Of a DNA stretch of 64,000 nucleotides, positions 45,837-52,935 are shown piece by piece. Both the position numbers and the translations under genes were made by a program. The stretch covers positions 1-64,000 of the forward strand of contig NZ_JACZFR010000013.1 in assembly GCF_014904815.1 (NCBI RefSeq). Reading direction: 5' to 3'. Source of the stretch: Microbulbifer taiwanensis (GTDB taxonomy: Bacteria; Pseudomonadota; Gammaproteobacteria; Pseudomonadales; Cellvibrionaceae). The notes beneath the pieces are model-generated. The model did no database searches, was not told the origin of the DNA, and saw nothing but the letters and a program-made list of their open reading frames with translations. How positions within the stretch are numbered: the first letter of the stretch is position 1; the number at the start of each line of letters is the position of its first letter.

Positions 45837-46379
45837 ATGCGCCCAGAAACGGAGGTCACCTGCGACTGCGGGCGGGTTGCCCTGCAGCTCGAAGGTCAGC
45901 CCATTATCAGCACCGAGTGTCATTGCACGAGTTGCAGGGAGGCCGGCGAGTATCTGCAGTCGCTTTCCGCTACGGCAGCGCCACTATTGAACGATCAGGG
46001 CGCAACGCAACTGGTGCTCTATCGCAAAGACCGGGTTCGCTGCGAGCGGGGCGCAGATGCCCTGCGGGAATATCGCCTGTCCGCGGATGCCAAGACCCGC
46101 CGCGTGGTCGCGACCTGTTGTAACAGTGCAATGTTCCTGGACTTCACTCCGGGCCACTGGCTGAGTCTCTACGGGCAAAGGTGGCCGCTGGCGACCCTGC
46201 CACCAGTGGAGATGCGGACCATGACACGCGACAGGTGCGAGGGTGTGGCCCTCCCCGGCGATGTGCCCAATGCCGAGACTCACTCCTTCCGTTTTTTTGT
46301 GAAACTGATCGGCGCCTGGGCTGCCATGGGTTTTCGCACCCCGGAAATTACCTTCGTGAACGGAGCTCTGGATGCCTGA
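45837..46379 (+). CDS. GFA-like zinc-binding protein (DUF6151-like)
   Basis: 180 residues from the ATG at 45837 (GGAG seven bases upstream; another in-frame ATG lies at 45825). Cysteines are arranged as in glutathione-dependent formaldehyde-activating/CENP-V proteins: C9-x-C11, C28-x-C30-x2-C33 and C94-C95 in the ATCCNSAM segment. Expected beta-rich zinc fold. Whether it acts as an enzyme is unknown. It overlaps the next gene by eight bases, and a TetR-type gene is divergent. Confidence 0.72.
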   Translation: MRPETEVTCDCGRVALQLEGQPIISTECHCTSCREAGEYLQSLSATAAPLLNDQGATQLVLYRKDRVRCERGADALREYRLSADAKTRRVVATCCNSAMFLDFTPGHWLSLYGQRWPLATLPPVEMRTMTRDRCEGVALPGDVPNAETHSFRFFVKLIGAWAAMGFRTPEITFVNGALDA

Positions 46380-46674
46380 CAATGCCGACAAAATAGAGAT
46401 CGAGAACATCATGTCGCCGGGCCGAACCATTCGGGTGAACCGGGAGAAATTCGAAGCCATGCGGGAGGCGCTTCTATTCTCCCTGCCACAGGAAGCCCCC
46501 GGGTTGACGGTGGCGGAAGCGAAGGAAAAACTGTTACCGCAGCTGCCGCAATCGCTATTCCCCGGCGGTGAAAAGGCGGGCTGGTGGCTCAAAGCCGCGC
46601 AGCTCGACCTGGAAGCGAAAGGGTTTGTACAACGTGTGAAAACGAAGCCGCTGCGACTGTATCGGGTGAAATAG
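46372..46674 (+). CDS. DUF6958-like small protein
   Basis: 100 residues, soluble and basic at the end. The opening IEIENIMSPGRTIRVNREKFEAM and the closing KAAQLDLEAKGFVQRVKTKP suggest a small winged-helix-like unit that I tentatively place in DUF6958; function is unknown. Its start lies inside the end of the GFA-like gene, so translation is coupled. Its stop is five bases from that of the convergent serine hydrolase gene. Confidence 0.65.
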   Translation: MPDNADKIEIENIMSPGRTIRVNREKFEAMREALLFSLPQEAPGLTVAEAKEKLLPQLPQSLFPGGEKAGWWLKAAQLDLEAKGFVQRVKTKPLRLYRVK

Positions 46675-46679
46675 ACCCC

Positions 46680-47966
46680 TCACAAATCCCGGGCGCAGTC
46701 ACCGCGGGAACGGCCCTGTACAAACGCTTGGACAATTTCCAGTGCCACGCTGCCGAAATCCCAGAAGACTTCTGTCTTGCGGTTGATGTTTACGGCCACC
46801 GACATTTCATAGTCCGGCAGTACCATCAACCAGCTCTGGCTGCCGCGTGACACGCCGCCGTGATTGGCGTGGCGCAGCACTCCCAGCTGCGGAATTTCCA
46901 TTTCGCGGTAGCGCCAGCCGAGGGCATAGTGCTGCGGGTTGGCTTCCCCGTTGGCGAGTTTCTGCGGTGTCCAGAAAATTTCGCGGGTTTCCGCAGAAAT
47001 AAAATCCGTATCCAAATAGCGGCTGCCGAGTTTCACCAGATCTGACGGCGTGGAGACAAATCCGCCTCCGGGCAGACGGTGGCTCAGGTCCACAGGCCGC
47101 CACTCACGCAGGCGGTGTTTCGCCCCGAACAAACCGTTACTTTTGTAGAAAGTAGCGATACCTTTTTCGTGATCGCCATTAAGCGGAGATGGTATGGTCG
47201 CCGTCATTCCCGCCGGATCGAAGACTTGCTCCTGCATCAGTTGCAGATAATTTTTTTGCGCCGCGCTGGCCATGGTTGCGCCGAGCAGCACCGTGTGAAA
47301 ACTGGTGTAGTGGAACCGACTACCCGGCCGGTACAGGAGCGGGTTGTCGTCGAAGACGTCGAGCGCCTCAACCATGCTGTCGAAGTGATTCCGCAAAGCC
47401 AGTGTGTGATACAGCCCGAGCCAGTCTCTGTTTTCCTTGTAGTCCGGCAGTCCCGCCATATGGGAGGCGAGCTGGCGCGGTGTTATCTGCGCCCATTCCC
47501 CGTTGGGGAGCGGATCAAGGTAATTAGCGATGGGCGTATCCAGATCCATGCGCCCACTCTGCACCAGGCGCGCCAACGCGGTTCCCGTCAGCGCCTTGGC
47601 GGTGCTGCCGATGCGAAAGCGGGTTGCCGTGCTGACCGGTGTCCTGGACTCGATATCCGACCAACCGCTGGCGCCCGCCCATACCAAGCGGCCACAGGCG
47701 GAAACGGCTGCGGAGATTGCCGGCGCTGCAACTTTTTTTCGATGCTTTTCCAACACCGTCAATGAAAGTTTCGCTGCCTCAGAATAATCCGGATCGTAAA
47801 TTTCCTGCACCGATGGGCCATCGTCCGGAAGCTTCAACCACCCAAATGGAGGCAGTGGCATGGAGCCCTTGTTATAGGCAAAAAACTGGTAGGCGGGCCA
47901 CAGCAGCCAGCCGATTAATATCGCCAGTGACAATGCCGCCAGCAGCTTTCGGTTTATCTTTTTCAT
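46680..47966 (-). CDS. Serine hydrolase, class C beta-lactamase / PBP4* family
   Basis: 428 residues. N-terminal membrane anchor or signal (residues 8-30), then the beta-lactamase-like fold. The active-site S121-T-A-K124 tetrad is in FRIGSTAKALTGT; the second motif reads YTS within FHYTSFHTVLLG instead of the usual YxN. The C-terminal part has HANHGGVSRGSQSW, which takes the place of the KTG/HxG box. Such proteins include esterases, D-aminopeptidases and true beta-lactamases, and the motifs do not decide. It follows the M56-ankyrin protease by 52 bases in the same direction, which suggests that it is regulated by the BlaI-type repressor upstream. Confidence 0.88.
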   Translation of the reverse strand: MKKINRKLLAALSLAILIGWLLWPAYQFFAYNKGSMPLPPFGWLKLPDDGPSVQEIYDPDYSEAAKLSLTVLEKHRKKVAAPAISAAVSACGRLVWAGASGWSDIESRTPVSTATRFRIGSTAKALTGTALARLVQSGRMDLDTPIANYLDPLPNGEWAQITPRQLASHMAGLPDYKENRDWLGLYHTLALRNHFDSMVEALDVFDDNPLLYRPGSRFHYTSFHTVLLGATMASAAQKNYLQLMQEQVFDPAGMTATIPSPLNGDHEKGIATFYKSNGLFGAKHRLREWRPVDLSHRLPGGGFVSTPSDLVKLGSRYLDTDFISAETREIFWTPQKLANGEANPQHYALGWRYREMEIPQLGVLRHANHGGVSRGSQSWLMVLPDYEMSVAVNINRKTEVFWDFGSVALEIVQAFVQGRSRGDCARDL

Positions 47967-48018
47967 CCCGATTCCTTTTTGATTGGCTAACCGGTGCGTG
48001 AATTTAATCTGGAGTTTT

Positions 48019-49764
48019 TTATTCTGTCGCGCCCGCGTGGATTAAATAATCGCGTACCGCATTGTTGCGCGCCCGGTTGAGCGGCGTTCTGAGTTCATTG
48101 CCGTTGGCCATGACACCGAGATTGACGTCGGCTCCCTGCTCTACCAGGAAACTGACCATTTCCAGATGGCCGTGGTATGCAGCATTGATCAGCGGTGTCT
48201 CATCGGTTGAAACCACGCCATTTACATCGGCCCCCTGTTGGTGAAGCCGTTTGGCAATTTCAAGATTGCCGTTCATGGCTGCGGCAATCAGCGGGCTTCC
48301 GTCCCACTCGGCGGCCTTATTGACATCGGCTCCCCACTCGATCAGCTGTTCCGCCATGTCGTCGTGACCTGCACGGATGGCAACAATCAGCGGCGTGCCC
48401 TCCCTGGGCACTACGGTGTCGAGGTCCGCGCCCCGCTGGTAAAGCAACTCGGCCAGCTCCATGCGGTTGTGTTGCGCGGCTGTGATCATCGGGTTGCCGT
48501 CACCCGGCGACGACAGATTCACGTCCGCGCCTGCACCGATCAACAGCTCCGCAATTTCGTGCCTGTTGTGGCGGACCGCCTCTATCAGGGCTGTGCCTTC
48601 ACCCAATACCGGCGTATTGATCTCGAGGCCGCTGTTCAGCATTTCCGTCAGCGCCGGCAGATCGTTTGCGCGAATGACTCCCATCAGCCGCTCTCCCTCG
48701 ACGCGTGACAGTGCATTACTTTTCATTATCGCCAGATCTATTCGCGGCGCGTATTCCTGGGCAGCGCCGAGGCTGGCGATGGCGAAGACGGTACAGGCGG
48801 TCGCGGTGGTCAGAAGTTTTGGTTTTTTTGCACTTTTGAGTTTCAGGACGGCATTGATCCTCGCTGCCAGATCCTTCTTTTTACTGAAAAGCCCCATAGC
48901 CATCAGGTTCTGTCGCCGGGTGATCATCAGCTCGGCACAGTCGAGTAGGGATTGCGCATATTGCTTGCCGCTCTCCAACACATGGGCCGCGCGCATATCG
49001 CAGGCCAACTCCCTGGAGACATGGATTTTTCGCTCAATCAGTCGCATCACCGGGCTCCACCAGAAGACGATGGCGACCAGCTCCTGCAGGGTGCCCACCC
49101 AGAGATCCCGGCGCTGGATATGGGCCCACTCGTGCAGGATGATCGGTGCCAGCCGATCGCTGTCGAAACGCTCGACAAAAGATTGCGGCAGCAGGATTAC
49201 CGGCTTCAGTAGACCCGCGGCCATCGGCGCCCTGGCACTCGCGGATACGAGCAGCGGACATGGGACCCGTTTTTTGTCGCAGTCTTCATAGGGCACTGCG
49301 GCTCGAACAAGCCGGCGCGTGCGACGGATCGATAGCACCACCCCGACCGAACGCCAGGTGCTACCCAGCAGCCAGACCAATAGGAGAATATGCAAGCCTG
49401 CACTCGCCTCACTGATCCACAGCGGGGAGAGTTGCCACTGGAATTTGTCACCGCCTTCAGGGGCGGGCGGCGCAGTTTGCGCAGACGCGGCGCTGCCGGT
49501 GGTCACCGGCGGCGCCTCCATCACAGGTTCAGCAATCTGCGCGACCTTTGTGGCGGGCGCTGCCGCCGGCGACTCCGCGCTCGATATCAGCGACGCAAAG
49601 GGAAGCAGCAGGCAGATGGCGAAGGCGGTGGTCCAGATCCAGCTCTGCAGTTCCGCGCTCGGTCGCCAAAGCCGGGTAGCAGCCGTCAACAGCAGTATCA
49701 GGCAACTCCCGATCAGCAGGTGGTGCAGGGTAAAGGTCGTGAACAGTGTCAGTTCAAAAAGCAT
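48019..49764 (-). CDS. M56 (BlaR1-type) membrane metalloprotease with C-terminal ankyrin repeats
   Basis: 581 residues. N-terminal membrane helices at about 11-30 and 43-62, a further one near 121-141, then a cytoplasmic zinc protease part with H211-E-W-A-H215 and the third-ligand segment SRELACD near 250. A fourth helix at about 317-336 is followed by about seven ankyrin repeats (356-580), with recurring A...G..ADVN units. In BlaR1 and MecR1 this last helix leads to an extracytoplasmic penicillin-binding sensor; here ankyrin repeats take its place and should face the periplasm. It starts 14 bases after a BlaI-type repressor and precedes a serine hydrolase. Likely role: signal-activated cleavage of the repressor (inferred). 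Confidence 0.9.
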   Translation of the reverse strand: MLFELTLFTTFTLHHLLIGSCLILLLTAATRLWRPSAELQSWIWTTAFAICLLLPFASLISSAESPAAAPATKVAQIAEPVMEAPPVTTGSAASAQTAPPAPEGGDKFQWQLSPLWISEASAGLHILLLVWLLGSTWRSVGVVLSIRRTRRLVRAAVPYEDCDKKRVPCPLLVSASARAPMAAGLLKPVILLPQSFVERFDSDRLAPIILHEWAHIQRRDLWVGTLQELVAIVFWWSPVMRLIERKIHVSRELACDMRAAHVLESGKQYAQSLLDCAELMITRRQNLMAMGLFSKKKDLAARINAVLKLKSAKKPKLLTTATACTVFAIASLGAAQEYAPRIDLAIMKSNALSRVEGERLMGVIRANDLPALTEMLNSGLEINTPVLGEGTALIEAVRHNRHEIAELLIGAGADVNLSSPGDGNPMITAAQHNRMELAELLYQRGADLDTVVPREGTPLIVAIRAGHDDMAEQLIEWGADVNKAAEWDGSPLIAAAMNGNLEIAKRLHQQGADVNGVVSTDETPLINAAYHGHLEMVSFLVEQGADVNLGVMANGNELRTPLNRARNNAVRDYLIHAGATE

Positions 49765-49778
49765 GGGGGGTCCGCCGA

Positions 49779-50156
49779 TCAGTCCGTTTCGTCGATTTTC
49801 TTCTGCAGTGACTCGAGATCCTTCAGGTCGATTTCCGTCTCGCGGATCAGGTGCTGCGCCAGCAGTTCGGGTGAACTGCCGAAGAAACGATTGAGCAGGC
49901 TTTTGAGCGCGCTCTGGCGGGCCTCGGTGCGGCTGATGCAGGCGCGATAGACAAAGGCGCGCCCCTCCTTGCGATAGTCGGCGTAGCCTTTATCCGCCAG
50001 GATTTTGCACATGGTCTGGACCGTGGTGTAGGCGGCGGGCTTGTCCGCCGAAAGCGCACCGGCAATCTCCTTGACCGAACACTCGCCCCGCTCCCACAGA
50101 ATTTCCAGAATACTCTGCTCGCCATCGGTGAGCTGATCGGATTTTCTTCTGGCCAT
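49779..50156 (-). CDS. BlaI/MecI/CopY family repressor
   Basis: 125 residues. Winged helix with LTDGEQSILEILWERGECSV and AAYTTVQTMCKILADKGY, the recognition helix of BlaI. The C-terminal dimerisation helices contain LLNRFFGSSPE (N89-R-F-F92), close to where Staphylococcus BlaI is cut between Asn and Phe. It is the first gene of the operon with the M56-ankyrin protease, and two operator-like palindromes lie just upstream. Confidence 0.92.
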   Translation of the reverse strand: MARRKSDQLTDGEQSILEILWERGECSVKEIAGALSADKPAAYTTVQTMCKILADKGYADYRKEGRAFVYRACISRTEARQSALKSLLNRFFGSSPELLAQHLIRETEIDLKDLESLQKKIDETD

Positions 50157-50466
50157 GATTCAACCTACTAATTGTTTAGTTTTTAACTCTAAGAACACGA
50201 GCTTGAGCTGTCAACTAATTAATTAGTTTTTACTCTTGAACGGAACGATCAGTTTGAGCAAGGAAGAACAGAGAACTATTGATGGCGACGGGAAACCTAT
50301 GTGACCCAGATGAAAGAGTACCGGGCGCCCTATCCGGAGGTCAGCAGTACTATGTACGAGGCGCTGACCAATCTGATCGCGGCGTTGCCGGAAGCCCAAC
50401 TCTCCACTGGGGAGTCGTTAGATTGAAACGCATCCTTTTTCCCTACGATGTTTTTCCCTGATACCG
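50157..50466. other. Intergenic region between blaI-type and GlxA-type genes
   Basis: 310 bases. The left part holds the blaI promoter and operators. The right part, 50283-50426, is a short open stretch of 47 codons that reads like the end of a protein (ending LPEAQLSTGESLD) but has no start or upstream part; it may be a gene remnant or chance. Confidence 0.45.
50167..50227 (-). promoter_or_regulatory. Promoter and two operators of the BlaI-type operon
   Basis: On the minus strand TTGACA (50214-50209), 17 bases, TAGAGT (50191-50186). A perfect palindrome ACTAATTAATTAGT (50214-50227) touches the -35 box and an imperfect copy ACTAATTGTTTAGT (50167-50180) lies just past the -10 box. Two sites flanking a promoter are typical for BlaI autoregulation. 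Confidence 0.7.
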
Positions 50467-51465
50467 CTAGCGTTTGAAGTGTTTCCTGTAATCGCTGGGC
50501 AACACACCCAACTGGCGGCGAAAGGCCCGGCGCAGTTGTTCCCGGGACTGGAATCCACACAGGGCCGCCACCTTCTCCGCGGATAGATTCTGTTCCATTA
50601 ACAGCTGCCGGGATTTTTCCACACGCGCGCGCTCGACAAACTTTGCCGGCGTCACACCCATTGTCTGTAGAAAACGGCGGGCAAAATTGCGCGGGCTCAT
50701 GGCGGCGACCTGTGCCAGCGTATCGACGGTAAGCGGCGCTTCCAGGTTGCTGTAGATCCACTCGACCAGCTGACCGAATTGGTCGCACTCCACCTGGCCC
50801 GACAGGTGTTCGCTGTACTGTTTCTGGCCGCCGTCGCGCTTCAGGTAGAGCACCAGCCGTCGCGCTATCTTCAGCGCCAGGGGGCGGCCGAAATCCTCTT
50901 CAACCAGGGCCAGCGCCAGATCGATACCCGAAGTGATACCGGCGGAGGTGTAGATATGGCCGTCGCGCACGTAGATGGCATCCGGATCCACTGCCACTTC
51001 GGGAAAGCCCTGCAGTTCTTCCACATCCAGCCAGTGGGTGGTGGCGCGCCTGCCATTCAACAGGCCGGCGCTGGCGAGAATCAGTGCACCGCTGCAGATG
51101 GAACCCAGACGGCGGACGATCGCGACTCTGTGGTTTAGCCAGGAGATAAATTCCTGATTATCCTGTAGTTGCGCAGCACTCTCTCCCATGCCGCCGCTCA
51201 CCAGCAGCGTGTCCATCTGCCCGGCGTCGCGATACGACCTATCCGCTATCAGCGTCATTCCGGATGACATGCGCACGGGGCCCGCCTCTTCCGCGAGCAG
51301 TTCTATCCGATAGACATCTTCAGTGCAACGGCCCTCCTCCCACAGCTGGCGGTTGGCCAGGGCGAAGACCTCCAGCGGTCCGGTGATATCCAGACACTGG
51401 GCGTCGGGGTAGATCACCATGGCGATCTTCATTGGACTGTTGGGGATTGAATCTGCTGTTTTCAT
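50467..51465 (-). CDS. GlxA family transcriptional regulator (DJ-1/PfpI + AraC HTH)
   Basis: 332 residues. N-terminal DJ-1/PfpI-like domain (about 12-185) with the nucleophile-elbow-like GSICSGALILASAGLLNGRR near residue 118, followed by a C-terminal AraC-type double HTH (about 230-330, with MSPRNFARRFLQTMGVTPAKF). Family members sense small metabolites, in known cases quaternary amines. Start could be 51465 or an in-frame ATG at 51432. It is divergent from rlmI; no obvious target gene is adjacent. Confidence 0.88.
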   Translation of the reverse strand: MKTADSIPNSPMKIAMVIYPDAQCLDITGPLEVFALANRQLWEEGRCTEDVYRIELLAEEAGPVRMSSGMTLIADRSYRDAGQMDTLLVSGGMGESAAQLQDNQEFISWLNHRVAIVRRLGSICSGALILASAGLLNGRRATTHWLDVEELQGFPEVAVDPDAIYVRDGHIYTSAGITSGIDLALALVEEDFGRPLALKIARRLVLYLKRDGGQKQYSEHLSGQVECDQFGQLVEWIYSNLEAPLTVDTLAQVAAMSPRNFARRFLQTMGVTPAKFVERARVEKSRQLLMEQNLSAEKVAALCGFQSREQLRRAFRRQLGVLPSDYRKHFKR

Positions 51466-51641
51466 ACGGCCAGTCTTACACAGAGATCTTCTGGCAGGAA
51501 TGACAAGCTGACTGCAAAAACTGCCATACCCTTTCCGGGGCTATCCTACCCTTGTGTGCCGCCCCACCCCCTTGCAAAGCCACCGGCATCGACCAACAAT
51601 TGCGCCCCCGCCGACCGGCACTTTTTTTTGGAGCCCCTATC

Positions 51642-52823
51642 GTGGAACACCAGTTGATCCTGAACCCCAAAGCCGAGCGGCGCCTCAAGCGCGGTCACCT
51701 ATGGATCTACAGCAATGAAGTGGACACCAGGCGCTCGCCGCTGAAAGGCCTGGAGGCCGGCAGCCAGTGCGAGATACTCGACAGTCGCGGCAAGTCACTG
51801 GGCACCGCCTTCGTGAACCCGAGCCAGCTGATCTGCGGGCGCCTGGTTTCCCGCCAGGGCGCACTGGATGGTGAGCTGCTGCACCGGCGTCTGCAAACCG
51901 CGCTGTCGATACGCCAGCGCTATTTCGAACACCCGAGCTACCGCCTGGTATACGGCGACTCCGACTGGTTGCCGGGGCTGGTGGTGGACAGGTTCGGCGA
52001 CTACCTGGTGGTACAGGTCAGCAACTGGGGAATGGAAAGGCTGCTGCCACAGGTAGTAGACGCACTGACCGAGCTGGTAGCACCAAAAGGCATACTGCTG
52101 CGCAACGACCACCAGGGACGCGCGGTGGAGGAGATGCCCCGGGTCAATGAAGTGGTGTTCGGAGAGGTGCCGGAGTTGGCACCCTTCGAGGAAAACGGCG
52201 TGCCGCTGCTGGCACCGGTGCACGCGGGGCAGAAGACCGGCTGGTTCTACGATCACCGCGACAATCGCGAGCGGCTGAACCGCTGGGTCGAGGGCAGGAA
52301 GGTACTGGACCTCTTCTCCTACGCCGGCGGCTGGGGCGTGCAGGCACTGGCCTGCGGTGCCGAAAGTGCCACCTGTGTCGATGCATCCGAACAGGCCCTG
52401 GATTGGTGTCGCGCCAATGCCGAGCACAACCAGGTGGCGGACCGGCTGCGCACCGAGCGCGGCAAGGCGGTGGATGTGCTGAAGGCCATGGTCGCCGAAG
52501 GCGAGAAGTTCGACGTGGTGGTGCTGGATCCTCCGGCATTTATCAAGCGGCGCAAGGATCACAAGGCGGGGCTGTCCGCCTATCGCCATATCAACGAACT
52601 GGCAATGCGCCTGCTGGCGGCGGATGGCCTGTTAGTAAGCGCTTCCTGCTCTATGCACCTGGCGGCAGATGAATTGCTGGATTGTGTGCGCGGCGCCGCG
52701 CATAGACTGGACCGGCCGGCGACCCTGCTGACCAGCGGCGGCCAGGGGGCGGATCACCCAGTGCACCCGGCAATTCCGGAGACGCGCTATCTGAAAGCGC
52801 ACTTTGTGCACCTGGGCAAATAG
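51642..52823 (+). CDS. rlmI: 23S rRNA (cytosine-1962-C5) methyltransferase
   Basis: Methylates C1962 of 23S rRNA. 393 residues from a GTG at 51642 with GGAG nine bases upstream; the frame is open 30 codons further, but that portion is Pro/Arg-rich and not of the family. N-terminal PUA RNA-binding domain (about 1-80, LKRGHLWIYSNEVDT), EEHD-like middle and a Rossmann methyltransferase with DLFSYAGGWGVQALACGA near residue 220 and VVLDPPAFIKRRKD near 296. Confidence 0.92.
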   Translation: MEHQLILNPKAERRLKRGHLWIYSNEVDTRRSPLKGLEAGSQCEILDSRGKSLGTAFVNPSQLICGRLVSRQGALDGELLHRRLQTALSIRQRYFEHPSYRLVYGDSDWLPGLVVDRFGDYLVVQVSNWGMERLLPQVVDALTELVAPKGILLRNDHQGRAVEEMPRVNEVVFGEVPELAPFEENGVPLLAPVHAGQKTGWFYDHRDNRERLNRWVEGRKVLDLFSYAGGWGVQALACGAESATCVDASEQALDWCRANAEHNQVADRLRTERGKAVDVLKAMVAEGEKFDVVVLDPPAFIKRRKDHKAGLSAYRHINELAMRLLAADGLLVSASCSMHLAADELLDCVRGAAHRLDRPATLLTSGGQGADHPVHPAIPETRYLKAHFVHLGK

Positions 52824-52882
52824 ACGCTTATATATAGAAGGAAGATTTGCAGGGCCTGAGGCGCCGCTATTTCAGGACAAAG

Positions 52883-52913
52883 AAAGGCCGCGGGTTCTGC
52901 CCGCGGCCTTTTT
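52883..52913. terminator. Bidirectional terminator between rlmI and the TonB receptor gene
   Basis: Perfect 12-base stem AAAGGCCGCGGG / CCCGCGGCCTTT (52883-52894, 52900-52911) with a 5-base loop and T-run on the plus strand; the A-run on the left serves the minus strand. Confidence 0.9.
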
Positions 52914-52935
52914 CGTTTGCCTATGGCGACAGGGA

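Noticed and set aside
50279-50461. 60-codon plus-strand frame between the BlaI-type and GlxA-type genes
   Set aside because: No ribosome binding site or family; composition unlike neighbouring genes. A different frame over the same DNA looks slightly more protein-like and is reported as a possible remnant.
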